DNA of 56,719 nt from SXOA01 sp051004015 (GTDB lineage: Bacteria; Planctomycetota; Planctomycetia; Pirellulales; Pirellulaceae), in the NCBI GenBank assembly GCA_051004015.1, contig JBPCKT010000120.1, positions 1 to 56,719 of the forward strand, in the 5' to 3' direction. Both the position numbers and the translations under genes were made by a program. Shown in pieces: positions 16,251 through 24,787 of this stretch. How positions within the stretch are numbered: the stretch's first letter is position 1; each line of letters begins with the position of its first letter. The notes below the pieces were generated by a model that had not been told where the DNA came from, made no database searches, and saw nothing but the letters and a program-made list of their open reading frames with translations.

Positions 16251-17624
16251 TTACAGCAATTCCTCAATCGCCTTCCCGCTATTCAATATCGCCGTCGGTC
16301 GGCCGGTGAAGTCGATGAGCGACGAATCCGGGTCGATGCCGAGGTGCCGGTAGATGGTGGCGAGTAGGTCTTGCGGCGTCAGCGGCCGCTCGGTGGGATA
16401 CTCCGCTTTGGAGGTCGTTGCGCCGATAACCTGTCCCGTCTTCCAACCGCCGCCGGCGACGAGGGCCGCCTGAGCCTGCGGCCAGTGGTCCCGGCCGATG
16501 CAGCCGTTGGCGGTGTTGATGCGAGGGGTGCGGCCGAATTCTCCCACGGCCACGACGGCGATTTTCTTGGCCAGGCCCCGCTCCTGAATATCCTCAATCA
16601 GCGTGGTCAGCGCCGGGTCCATGTCCGTGGCCCGAATCCGCATTCCCTTCGCCATATCCCAGCCCGGCTGGGCGTTGGCGTGATCGTCCCAACTGAAATA
16701 CAGCGGCATGCCGGCTTTGGGGGCGAGGGCATCGATGCTGATGACGCCGGCTCCGGCTTCGGCCAGACGGCGAGCGAGCAGACAGCTTTGTCCCCACAGC
16801 GTCCGGCCGTAGCGGTCGCGAAGCGACGCCGGCTCTTTCTCCAAATCGAATGCAGCCGCGACTTGGGTGCTGCTCAAGAGTTGAAAAGCCTGCTGATGGA
16901 ATTTGTCGATCCCCTCCATGGAGCCGGAGGCGTCGAGCGTCCGCCGAAAGCCGTCGAACTGCGAGAGCAGCCCGTGCCGGTCCCCCAGTCGCGAACCGTT
17001 GAGCCCGCCATCGACGCTCAGGTTCGGCGGCTTGTACCCCGCCGCCGTCGGGTCGCCGGAATTGAAGGCATTGTGACTGACACCCAAATAGTTGGGCCGC
17101 GTCATGAACGGCTTATTCGGAATGCCGATGTACGGCGGCAGGCCACCGGCGGAAACGCCCCGCAGGCGGCTGGTCACCATGCCGAAATCGGGATGCTCGC
17201 TGAAGGCGGTCGAGGTCGGGTCCGCCTTGGCCGGCGTCTTCCCCGTCAGCACCTCAATCGAGCCGTCGTTGTGGGAAGCCATCTCATGATGCAGCGAGCG
17301 AATCAGAGCATACTTGTCCGCAATCTTCGCCAGTTGCGGAAACAGCTCGCAGATATCGATGCCGGGGACGTTCGTGCTGATGGGCCGAAACGGTCCACGG
17401 AACTCCACCGGCGCATCCGGCTTCATGTCCCAAGTTTCAAGCTGACTCGGCCCGCCCCACATCCAGAACAGGATGACTGCCGTATCCCTGGCTGAGTTAT
17501 CTTTCCCTGCTGCTTTTCGTGCCGCCACGAGTTGAGCCGCCGTCAAGCCACCGAGCGCGAGGACGCCCGCCCGCAAAAACTCGCGGCGAGAGGCAGGACC
17601 GGGGCAGGGGAGGGGAATACGCAT
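16251..17624 (-). CDS. DUF1501 family secreted protein
   Basis: DUF1501 proteins have an alkaline phosphatase/sulfatase-like fold and are abundant in Planctomycetota, where they often pair with DUF1549/DUF1553 cytochrome proteins. The 457-aa protein begins MRIPLPCPGPASRREFLRAG, a Tat-type RREFLRAG motif followed by a hydrophobic stretch. It contains the family landmarks ILFWMWGGPSQLETWDMKPD, SLHHEMASHNDG and GEFGRTPRIN. The ATG at 17624 lacks a strong Shine-Dalgarno. The frame runs open upstream, but that part is repeat and antisense sequence. No DUF1553 partner is present; the upstream gene is a toroid-WD40 protein. Confidence 0.93.
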   Translation of the reverse strand: MRIPLPCPGPASRREFLRAGVLALGGLTAAQLVAARKAAGKDNSARDTAVILFWMWGGPSQLETWDMKPDAPVEFRGPFRPISTNVPGIDICELFPQLAKIADKYALIRSLHHEMASHNDGSIEVLTGKTPAKADPTSTAFSEHPDFGMVTSRLRGVSAGGLPPYIGIPNKPFMTRPNYLGVSHNAFNSGDPTAAGYKPPNLSVDGGLNGSRLGDRHGLLSQFDGFRRTLDASGSMEGIDKFHQQAFQLLSSTQVAAAFDLEKEPASLRDRYGRTLWGQSCLLARRLAEAGAGVISIDALAPKAGMPLYFSWDDHANAQPGWDMAKGMRIRATDMDPALTTLIEDIQERGLAKKIAVVAVGEFGRTPRINTANGCIGRDHWPQAQAALVAGGGWKTGQVIGATTSKAEYPTERPLTPQDLLATIYRHLGIDPDSSLIDFTGRPTAILNSGKAIEELL

Positions 17625-17663
17625 AAGCGATAGTTTACCTGAATTGGCCGATAGATGCCTATC

Positions 17664-17734
17664 CATTTTCTTGCCGAACATTTTCTTGACACCATTGAAA
17701 AAGAAATGGCAAGAAAATAGTTGGCAAGAAAATG
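17664..17734. repeat. Fold-back repeat of the TGGCAAGAAAATG type
   Basis: Two CATTTTCTTG units (from 17664 and 17679) face two GGCAAGAAAAT units (from 17708 and 17723) in inverted orientation. It fills the gap between the DUF1501 and WD40 genes. A related unit is seen near 23450. Confidence 0.75.
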
Positions 17735-17745
17735 AAAGCAGAGAA

Positions 17746-19659
17746 TCAGTGTTTCTTCCAGATGCTAATCGTCTTGTCCCCTCCGCCCGCGGCAATGAAC
17801 TTGCCGTCGCTCGAGACGGCCAGCCCCAGCACTTCCCCCGGATGCTTGAGCGAACCAACCCGCTTTTGCGAAACGACGTCCCAGATGGCAATCTCCGTCG
17901 GCCGGTTCCATTCCCCAGCGGCGACGAGAAGTTGTTTGCTGTCGGCAGTGAAAACGACGGACCAGGCATCGTCGGCTTTGGATTCCAGCGTGGCGAGTTC
18001 ATTCCAGTCGTCCGTTTGCCAGAGCTTGGCGCTGCCGTAGCGGAGGCCCGCGGCCAGGTACTTGCCATCGGGTGAGACAGCCACCGAGCGAACCTCGGCT
18101 TTCGTGGCGACGAGGTTTTTCAGCAGTTTGCCGTCGCTGGTGGACCAGATTTTCACAGTGCCGTCCGAGCTGCCGGAGATGAGCCGATTTTTCCTAGGCT
18201 CCAAGGCCAACGAGTTCACCCAGGACTTGTGGCCGGACAGTGTCTGTTCGCACTTGCCAGACATGACGCTCCAGAATTTGATCGTCCCATCGACGCTTCC
18301 CGTGGCCAAAGTTTCGTCCGACAAATAGGCCAGGCACAGCACCGGTCCGCGGTGTCCCTTCAGCGTATGGATCACAGCCTGGCGATGCAGGTCCCAGATA
18401 ATTGCCGTCCCGTCGTGGCTTGCGGTCGCCAGGTGGTTTTGGAACGGCGAGAAAGCAACGGCAGTGACGCAGTCGTCGTGCGATTGTAGTTTGGCCGTTG
18501 ATGCCCCTGATTTCATTTTGAATACGCTGACGGAACCATCGGACAATCCAGCCGCGAACAGGTCGCCATCGGCCCCGAAAGCCACACCGCCGACCCAGCC
18601 CGAGACCGAGATTTGGATTGGATCCTTTTCCTTCTTCTCGCGCAGCGGCATCAGATGTCCCCAGGAGAGCAAATGCGGGTCCTTCGGCAGCGGCGCGGTG
18701 GGCTTGAGAACTCCCGCCATCACCAGCGTGCCGACCTGAAAATAAACAGCGTCTGCGTCGGACGTGCTGCCGGGGAAATGTCCAAAGCCGCCGTCAACAT
18801 TGCGGCAGGAAAGGGCCCACTCGGCGGCCTTGGCGATGGCCTTCTGACAATTCTCTCGCCCGGCCCCTTCATGGCGGAGCGTGAAGACGGCATCAAACGT
18901 CGCATGGCGGTCGCGCGACGGCAGGTTGAGCAGCCAACTGCCGTTCTTGTTCTGGTCCCGGAGAACGCGAGTGACGATTTGCGCGGCCTTCGGCGTCGGC
19001 TCGCCAACCAGGCTGTAGTAGTGCGAGGCATGAAAGGTCGCCGCGACGTGGTCGTTGAGATACCCCTCGTCATCTGGAATCATCAGCGCCCGGATGGACC
19101 GGTCCGCCTGCTCGGGAATCGGCTTCCCCGCGCAGAGATACGCCAGCGGAAAAAAACTGGTGCTATAAGCCGGCAGCGTTTTGTAATCCTGCTTGAGGAT
19201 TTCCTCGAACACCGGCAGCGGATCATGTTTTGGTTTCACACCCAGCGCGTGCAATGCCACGAGCGCCTGCGTCGTGTTGTAAACCTTCCCCTGCGGCGAA
19301 GCCGGATCGACTGTTCCTGCCACGTTCACAAACTCGCCACTCTCCCTCTGCCGCGCCAGCAAAAACTCAATGGTCTGCTCCTCATGCGGCAACTCCCAGC
19401 CAAACGTCTTATGGATCGTGCAGGCATACGTCACTGCCGCCAGGTCGCTATAGGCGCTGTCCGACATGCCCAAATACTCCGGATCCACCCCCGGCTGAAA
19501 GGAGCCGTCGGGCCTGGCCGTTTGGGCGTAAAAATCCTTCAGACCCGCCAGAATCGCCGCTTCGTCCACGCCTGGCGGCTCCGCGGCAGGGCAGGGGAGT
19601 GCCAGCAGGCAGGGGAGGAGAATCGCCAGGGCCGAAGGTCGAGCGGGGCTGATGTTCAT
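17746..19659 (-). CDS. Cyclase/prenyltransferase toroid plus WD40 fusion, secreted
   Basis: The 637-aa protein has three parts. A signal peptide (ALAILLPCLLALPCPAAE) comes first. Residues about 30-340 form an alpha-alpha toroid of the squalene-cyclase/prenyltransferase repeat type (QNKNGSWLLNLP, NVDGGFGHFPGS). From about 365 to the end lie seven or so WD40 repeats (FSPFQNHLATASHDGTAIIWD, LATGSVDGTIKFWS, LISGSSDGTVKIWS). No cyclase DxDD motif is seen, so the toroid is probably structural. WD40 propellers usually bind proteins. The ATG at 19659 gives a clean signal peptide; a start at 19707 is possible. Confidence 0.9.
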   Translation of the reverse strand: MNISPARPSALAILLPCLLALPCPAAEPPGVDEAAILAGLKDFYAQTARPDGSFQPGVDPEYLGMSDSAYSDLAAVTYACTIHKTFGWELPHEEQTIEFLLARQRESGEFVNVAGTVDPASPQGKVYNTTQALVALHALGVKPKHDPLPVFEEILKQDYKTLPAYSTSFFPLAYLCAGKPIPEQADRSIRALMIPDDEGYLNDHVAATFHASHYYSLVGEPTPKAAQIVTRVLRDQNKNGSWLLNLPSRDRHATFDAVFTLRHEGAGRENCQKAIAKAAEWALSCRNVDGGFGHFPGSTSDADAVYFQVGTLVMAGVLKPTAPLPKDPHLLSWGHLMPLREKKEKDPIQISVSGWVGGVAFGADGDLFAAGLSDGSVSVFKMKSGASTAKLQSHDDCVTAVAFSPFQNHLATASHDGTAIIWDLHRQAVIHTLKGHRGPVLCLAYLSDETLATGSVDGTIKFWSVMSGKCEQTLSGHKSWVNSLALEPRKNRLISGSSDGTVKIWSTSDGKLLKNLVATKAEVRSVAVSPDGKYLAAGLRYGSAKLWQTDDWNELATLESKADDAWSVVFTADSKQLLVAAGEWNRPTEIAIWDVVSQKRVGSLKHPGEVLGLAVSSDGKFIAAGGGDKTISIWKKH

Positions 19660-20146
19660 GGCAATTAGTCCTGAGTCAACGGGCGCAATCGCCGCGGCAG
19701 TGGCCACGGCGCCACCCCCCTGAAAGAGCGTAGTTATTCACGTATTCATGTGTTTTGTAATCGGGACTTACGTCAATTCACATTTTTCTAAAACATATAC
19801 TATTCATCACTTACGTATGATTCACTCGCCGTAAGTTGATTCATTCACGCTAAAGTTGATTCATCAAGGCAGGCCGTCAGTGTAGGCCGTCTTTCCAAGA
19901 CGGCCAGGAGTGAGTATCGCACTGGTGCAAAGTTCCTTTCCCGCCAAACGCCCCTCGCCAGCCGCGGAGTCCACTCCCAGCCGCCCCGGAGGGTCGGCCT
20001 ACATTCGCATCCTAGGGATGGCCTGGTGCCACAGTCAACAACTCTGGACAATTTTGTGACAAATAGTTTCCGAGGAAAACACTTGACACGGTCCCCCCGC
20101 GCCTGTCGTTTTGACGGCCCCCAGGAAGCGGCAGTATACTGGTTCC
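19660..20146. other. Divergent intergenic region, partly AT-rich
   Basis: There is no gene. From 19740 to 19860 the sequence is AT-rich with several TGATTCAT words, including a direct repeat of AAGTTGATTCAT. GGCCGTCTT/AAGACGGCC (19885-19905) is a perfect 9-bp hairpin with a 3-nt loop, part of a common interspersed repeat. The ORF on the minus strand at 19845-20051 is a translation of such repeats. Confidence 0.6.
20111..20140 (+). promoter_or_regulatory. Promoter giving a leaderless Uma2 transcript
   Basis: TTGACG (20111-20116) and TATACT (20135-20140) are spaced by 18 bp. Only six bases separate TATACT from the ATG at 20147, so the predicted transcription start is the start codon itself. 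A second TTGACA lies at 20083. Confidence 0.5.
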
Positions 20147-20728
20147 ATGAGCGCCGTCAAAAAGCGGGAACTGATTTCGGTCGAAGACTATCTCGCGGGG
20201 GAGTTGCGCTCTCAGGTCAAGCACGAGTACCTGGGAGGCCTCGCGTACGCGATGGCGGGCGCTCGGAACGCGCACAACATCATCGCGACGAACCTGATTG
20301 TCGCCTTGGGTGCTCGCCTGAAAGACAAGCCGTGCCAGCCGTTCAACTCCGACACCAAGATTCGGGTCCGCCTGCCGACACATCACCGCTTCTATTACCC
20401 CGATGCTTCCGTAATTTGCCGCCCCAACCCGCAGGACGACTCGTTCCAGGATGAGCCGGCAGTCATCTTCGAGGTCCTCTCCCAGGCCACCCGGCGAATC
20501 GACGAAGGAGAAAAGCGAGACGCCTATCAGACGATTCCCTCGCTCCAGGTCTACGCCCTCGTCGAGCAAGAAACAGCCGCCGTTGTCGTCTATCGCCGCG
20601 GCGAGCAAGGCTTTGTGCGCGAGGATTATGAAGGGCTCGCGGCAGTCTTGCCACTCTCGGAAATCGAAACGGAACTGCCGCTGGCGGAGATTTACAAGCG
20701 GGTTGAGTTCAGTGCGGAGCAGGACTAG
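20147..20728 (+). CDS. Uma2 family (DUF820) putative endonuclease
   Basis: The 193-aa protein shows the Uma2 pattern: SVEDYLAGELRSQVKHEYLGG, then FYYPDASVIC, then PAVIFEVLSQATRRIDEGEKRDAY. The Asp of YPDASV, the Glu of IFEVLS and a nearby Lys fit a PD-(D/E)XK nuclease site. The family is hugely expanded in planctomycetes and cyanobacteria and its role is unproven. A second paralogue lies at 44453. The ATG at 20147 has no Shine-Dalgarno and is placed for leaderless translation. Confidence 0.92.
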   Translation: MSAVKKRELISVEDYLAGELRSQVKHEYLGGLAYAMAGARNAHNIIATNLIVALGARLKDKPCQPFNSDTKIRVRLPTHHRFYYPDASVICRPNPQDDSFQDEPAVIFEVLSQATRRIDEGEKRDAYQTIPSLQVYALVEQETAAVVVYRRGEQGFVREDYEGLAAVLPLSEIETELPLAEIYKRVEFSAEQD

Positions 20729-20787
20729 GATGCTCACAATGTGCTGACCCGGCTCCGCAAAATTCTCTCGCTTTTTGCAGGCGATTT

Positions 20788-21825
20788 ATGAGACAGTATC
20801 TCTCGGTCTGGCTGGTGTTGTTCTGTGGCGCGAGCGTTGTTATCGCGGCTGAGGAGCCGGCGAAAAAAGCGGAGCGTCCCAAGGCTCCCTCGGGATTCCA
20901 GTGGCAGGAATTGGAGGGAATGGGAGGTTCGGTCTTGCTCCCCATGGGTTGGTTCTTTTCCAAAAATTCCACCAAAGATTCCGTGGTTTGCCGGGTCACT
21001 CAAGAAGACGCCACCCAGGGGAGCTTTCTTACCGGGCTGACGGTGAACGTCATCCGCGACGTGAAGGCGAAGGCCAAGGCCGATCCTTTCATGTATTCCG
21101 CATTTTATGTGGACAGTTACAGAAAGGGGGCCAAGACGTTTGGCGATCCGAAAGTCGACACGGCGGACGGCTTCGACCGACTTGTCTGCGACGTAGAAAA
21201 GGAAATCCCCGGAGCCGCCAAGGGGGTTGTGTTTCACGTCCGGCTGATGACGCTGGCCAATAAGGAAACGGACACGCTCTATGTAATCACCTTTGGATCG
21301 CCGAAAGACCAGTGGGAGAAAGCCTGGAAGATCGGCGAGCCAGTGCTCGCAAGCCTGACGCTTCCCCCCGCTCCTCCGGCAGCGGAAGTCAACGCCATCC
21401 GTTTGCTTGTTCCAATTCCGGAATTGGAAACTCGCCTGGGGAAAGATCCCAAGGTGATCTCCGAGTTCATCCTTGACGTCAAAAAGGCCACGCTGGATTG
21501 CCTGGCCACCGCTAAGCTGCCGCTCGCCAAGGGACTCTTGCTTACGGTTGGCATGAAACCGAGCGGCACCACGAAAGTCTGGTGCGAAGCAGTCGAAGGA
21601 GAGGTTCCCGCCGAACTGCTGCGAAAGCTCGAAAGAGAGGTAGCAGCCGTGAAGCCCTGCCCAGTCAAAGCCAACATGGCCTTCGCGCTGCAACTCGAAC
21701 TGGCGGGGCGCAAGGTCGAAAAATTCCCCGAGTTTCCCGCCGTCTGGCTCGAAGGGGCGAAAAAGAAAGAAGGGACGCTGCTCATTCCGCCGGATGAACT
21801 ATTCAAGACGATCTGGCCGGATTGA
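20788..21825 (+). CDS. Secreted protein of unknown function
   Basis: The 345-aa protein has a signal peptide (YLSVWLVLFCGASVVIAA) and a basic segment (EEPAKKAERPK). A domain follows that I cannot name: SVLLPMGWFFSKNSTKDSV to LYVITFGSPKDQWEKAW, a beta-rich pattern like that of lipoproteins that handle stress or transport. The second half (about 215-340) has no recognisable motif. It follows the Uma2 gene by 59 bp. Its stop codon lies 19 bp from that of the convergent deacylase gene. Confidence 0.75.
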   Translation: MRQYLSVWLVLFCGASVVIAAEEPAKKAERPKAPSGFQWQELEGMGGSVLLPMGWFFSKNSTKDSVVCRVTQEDATQGSFLTGLTVNVIRDVKAKAKADPFMYSAFYVDSYRKGAKTFGDPKVDTADGFDRLVCDVEKEIPGAAKGVVFHVRLMTLANKETDTLYVITFGSPKDQWEKAWKIGEPVLASLTLPPAPPAAEVNAIRLLVPIPELETRLGKDPKVISEFILDVKKATLDCLATAKLPLAKGLLLTVGMKPSGTTKVWCEAVEGEVPAELLRKLEREVAAVKPCPVKANMAFALQLELAGRKVEKFPEFPAVWLEGAKKKEGTLLIPPDELFKTIWPD

Positions 21826-21844
21826 CGTTTCGTCGACCTGGTCG

Positions 21845-23419
21845 TCACTGCCCAATGTTCCTTTTCCTCAGCGCCCTCCCCGCCAGCGCCCCCGTCGGCG
21901 TTCCCTCAAAAATCGCCGGTGTCCCTGCGACGAAGAGGTATTTGATGCCGTTGGAGTAGCGGGCGGGGTGATCGTAGGTCGCCGTATCGACGAATGTCTT
22001 GGGGTCGAAGACGGTGATGTCGGCGGCGAGGCCGGGGCGGAGATAGCCGCGGTCGGCCAGGCCGAGGATGTCGGCGGGGAGGCCGGAGGAGCTGCGGATG
22101 GCCTGGGAGAGGGGGAGGACTTTTTCCTGCAGGCTGTAGAGGCCGATTTTCCGCGAGAAGGTGCCGTAGTTGCGGGGGTGCGGCTGGTCCTGGTCGGGGA
22201 TGCGGGCCGCGCCGTCGGAGGCGGTGGCGACCCAGGGGAGCCCCATTGCCATGCGGACCTCTTCTTCGTTCATGCCGAAATTGATGACCCGCGCCCCGCC
22301 GTGAGCTTCCATCTCGAGGACCAATTCGGTCACGTCCCGCTTTTCGGCGGCTCCGATTTCGTCCAGGCTCTTGCCGACATACTCCGGCTGGGGACCGTAC
22401 GAGGCAATCTGAATCCGCCGCTTGACCGAGAGGGACTTGTCCACCGCCGCCTTGATCTTCGCCCGCGTCTCCGGATCTTTCAGCCGCTCTTCGAGCTTCT
22501 TGCGGCCCCCTTCGCCGGCCCAGGTGGGAAGGAGCGTGGCTTCCAGCGAGGTGGAGGAGGCGATGTAGGGATACTGGTCGGCCGTCACTTTCTCCCCTCT
22601 CTCACGAGACTTTTCGATGGCGTTCACGGCAATGCGAAGCTGGCCCCAGGTGTCGGAGCCGGAGGCTTTGAAGTGGGAGATGTGGACCGGCATTTTTCCC
22701 TCGCGGCCGATTCGCATCGCCTCCTCGACTGATTCGACAAGCTGCTTGCTCTCGTTGCGGATGTGGCTCGCGTAAATGCCGCCGCGGCTGCCGACGATCT
22801 TGGCGATTTCAATCAGCTCCTCGGTCTCGCAGAACGTCCCAGGGATATAGATGAGGCCGGTGGACATCCCCCAAGCCCCCTCCTGCATGGCTTTTCCGGC
22901 CAGGTCTCGCATCCTAGTCAGCTCTTCGTCCGTCGGCTTGCGATTGATCCGCTGCATCACGAACTCGCGGAGCGAGCCTTGCGGCAAGAGATGGGCGACG
23001 TGTGTCCCACTGCCGGCGGCATCGACCTTGTCATAAAACTCCTTGACGCGAATCGGCCCACTGCCGCAGTTGCCGGTGACGATGGTGGTGCAGCCCTGGG
23101 TGAGATAGTTCACGTTTCCCCGCGTGGTGGGCGCGACGATCGGCCCGTCGCTGTGATTGTGCAGGTCGATGAAGCCAGGGGCGACGACGAGTCCGCTGCA
23201 GTCGATCCTTTGGACGATTTTGCCGTGGGGGAACTTCCCGACGGCGACGATTTTTTTGTCCTGGATAGCGACATCGCCGAGGGCCCCTTCGGCGCCGCTG
23301 CCGTCGAAAATGGTGCCCCCGACGAGAACAATTTCAGCGTTGATGGGAGCATCTTCGGCATGCACGATCCGGGAGTAGAGAAGAAAGCAAGCCAGCGCCA
23401 GGAAGAGAGTGCGAGCCAT
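21845..23419 (-). CDS. N-acyl-D-amino-acid deacylase-like amidohydrolase, secreted
   Basis: The 524-aa protein has a signal peptide (RTLFLALACFLLYSRIVHA) and the amidohydrolase-superfamily layout of D-aminoacylase/dihydroorotase-type enzymes. The metal-binding motif is GFIDLHNHSD, followed by a conserved Cys (VTGNCGSGP), SHIRNES, HISHFKASG and the late Asp in ATASDGA. Such enzymes hydrolyse N-acyl-D-amino acids. The ATG at 23419 is the start that yields the signal peptide. The frame stays open to 24424 only because it runs antisense to the DUF3500 gene. Substrate is inferred from family resemblance only. Confidence 0.92.
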   Translation of the reverse strand: MARTLFLALACFLLYSRIVHAEDAPINAEIVLVGGTIFDGSGAEGALGDVAIQDKKIVAVGKFPHGKIVQRIDCSGLVVAPGFIDLHNHSDGPIVAPTTRGNVNYLTQGCTTIVTGNCGSGPIRVKEFYDKVDAAGSGTHVAHLLPQGSLREFVMQRINRKPTDEELTRMRDLAGKAMQEGAWGMSTGLIYIPGTFCETEELIEIAKIVGSRGGIYASHIRNESKQLVESVEEAMRIGREGKMPVHISHFKASGSDTWGQLRIAVNAIEKSRERGEKVTADQYPYIASSTSLEATLLPTWAGEGGRKKLEERLKDPETRAKIKAAVDKSLSVKRRIQIASYGPQPEYVGKSLDEIGAAEKRDVTELVLEMEAHGGARVINFGMNEEEVRMAMGLPWVATASDGAARIPDQDQPHPRNYGTFSRKIGLYSLQEKVLPLSQAIRSSSGLPADILGLADRGYLRPGLAADITVFDPKTFVDTATYDHPARYSNGIKYLFVAGTPAIFEGTPTGALAGRALRKRNIGQ

Positions 23420-23527
23420 ATAGGACGGTCCAAGCGGAAAGAACTGGTGGCAAGAAGATGGATGGCAAGAAGATAAGGGACGCAAGCGAAGAAAGCAAAT
23501 TCGAGTGCGGGCACAATGCCGAAGACG

Positions 23528-23641
23528 TGTGACAAAAAAATGGGAGACAGAAAAATAAGGAGAGGATGCCGGATTTGAGCCCGCCAACCACGATTGCCAG
23601 CTGCCCAATCCCATTTTTTTGTCCCCCATTTTTCTGTCACA
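23528..23641. repeat. Fold-back repeat of the TGTGACAAAAAAATGG type
   Basis: The left arm from 23528 (TGTGACAAAAAAATGGGAGA) is inverted near-perfectly at 23610-23641. A second copy lies at 51230-51332. Together with the TGGCAAGAAGATGG units near 23450 it fills the gap between divergent genes. Confidence 0.82.
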
Positions 23642-23657
23642 TCTTTTTCCAAACTGG

Positions 23658-23686
23658 TTGGATTGCGGGCGGTAAAGTCCTACAAT
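23658..23686 (+). promoter_or_regulatory. Sigma-70-like promoter for the DUF3500 gene
   Basis: TTGGAT (23658-23663), a 17-bp spacer and TACAAT (23681-23686), about 40 bp before the ATG at 23726. Confidence 0.55.
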
Positions 23687-23725
23687 GGCGGCTTGTCGTC
23701 CCTCCCACCTTATACGGAGTGTGCC

Positions 23726-24712
23726 ATGAACCAGCGCCCCACCATTTCCTGCCCGGACTGCGATTCTTCCCTCGACCGCCGCACCTTTGTGCGGGCCATC
23801 GGAGCGACGGCTTTGGCTGCCGCGGCGGGGCCGAGTCTGTTCTCGCGGTTTGCCCATGCGGCGCCGAGCGAGAAGAGCGACGCGGAGGGTGTGGTCGCGA
23901 AGCTGTATGGCACGCTCAGCGACGAGCAGAAGAAAACCATTTGCTTTGACTTCGACCACGAGCTTCGCAAGCGGATCAACGCGAACTGGCACATCACCAA
24001 GCCGATCATCGGGAGCGACTTCTACACCAAGGACCAGCAGGCCCTGATTGACGACATCGTCAAGAAGGTCACCAGCGCCGACGGCTTCGAGCGGATCAAG
24101 AAGCAGACGGAGTATGACGACGGCGGCCTGGGGGCGTACAGCATCGCCTTGTTTGGCACCCCCGGCAGCGGCAAATGCGAGTGGGAGCTCACCGGCCGCC
24201 ATCTCACCCTGCGGGCCGACGGCAACAGCGTGGACAAGGCGGCTTTCGGCGGCCCCATCATCTACGGCCACGGCGAGGAAGACCCGAAGCAGAACCTGTT
24301 CCACTTTCAGACGAAACAGGCCAACGAGGTCTTCAAGGCCCTCGACCCCAAGCAGGCCGCCAAGGCCCTCATCGAAAAGGCCCCCAACGAAGGGCGAGTC
24401 CCGCTGCAAGGGGAGAAAGGGCACTTCCCGGGCGTGGCCGTCAGCGAACTTTCAGCCGATCAGAAAAAACTGGTCGAAGATACGCTGAAGGTCCTTCTTT
24501 CACCGTACCGTACCGAAGACGTCGATGAGGTGATGGAAATTCTCAAGAGCACCGGCGGCATCGAAAAGCTGCACATGGCGTTCTATCAGCAGGAAGACCT
24601 GAACAGCGACAAGCTGTGGGATATCTGGCGTGTCGAGGGGCCGAGCATGGTCTGGCACTTCCGCGGAGCCCCGCACGTGCATGCGTATATCAATATCGGT
24701 ATCAAGGGTTAG
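23726..24712 (+). CDS. DUF3500 family Tat-secreted protein
   Basis: The 328-aa protein carries a twin-arginine signal (DRRTFVRAIGATALAAAAGP), preceded by a CPDC pair. The body fits DUF3500: LSDEQKKTICFDFDHELRKR, LGAYSIALFGTPGSGKCEWE, HFPGVAVSELSADQKKLVED and a His-rich end (WHFRGAPHVHAYINIG). The function of DUF3500 is not established; secretion in folded form by Tat suggests a cofactor. GGAG lies 7 bp before the ATG. It stands alone between a divergent deacylase gene and the RidA-DUF1080 gene. Confidence 0.9.
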   Translation: MNQRPTISCPDCDSSLDRRTFVRAIGATALAAAAGPSLFSRFAHAAPSEKSDAEGVVAKLYGTLSDEQKKTICFDFDHELRKRINANWHITKPIIGSDFYTKDQQALIDDIVKKVTSADGFERIKKQTEYDDGGLGAYSIALFGTPGSGKCEWELTGRHLTLRADGNSVDKAAFGGPIIYGHGEEDPKQNLFHFQTKQANEVFKALDPKQAAKALIEKAPNEGRVPLQGEKGHFPGVAVSELSADQKKLVEDTLKVLLSPYRTEDVDEVMEILKSTGGIEKLHMAFYQQEDLNSDKLWDIWRVEGPSMVWHFRGAPHVHAYINIGIKG

Positions 24713-24724
24713 CACCACGTAGCC

Positions 24725-24772
24725 ACACGCGGCCTCGCGTGTGAGCTGCGGCGGACACGGGAGGCCGCGTGT
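24725..24772. repeat. Palindromic repeat with 18-bp arms
   Basis: ACACGCGGCCTCGCGTGT (24725-24742) and ACACGGGAGGCCGCGTGT (24755-24772) are inverted copies with one mismatch. It lies 12 bp after the DUF3500 stop codon and could act as a terminator, though no T-run follows. Confidence 0.82.
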
Positions 24773-24787
24773 CGCCACGGGGGCTTT

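Noticed and set aside
19845..20051. 68-codon minus-strand ORF
   Set aside because: A translation of palindromic intergenic repeats.
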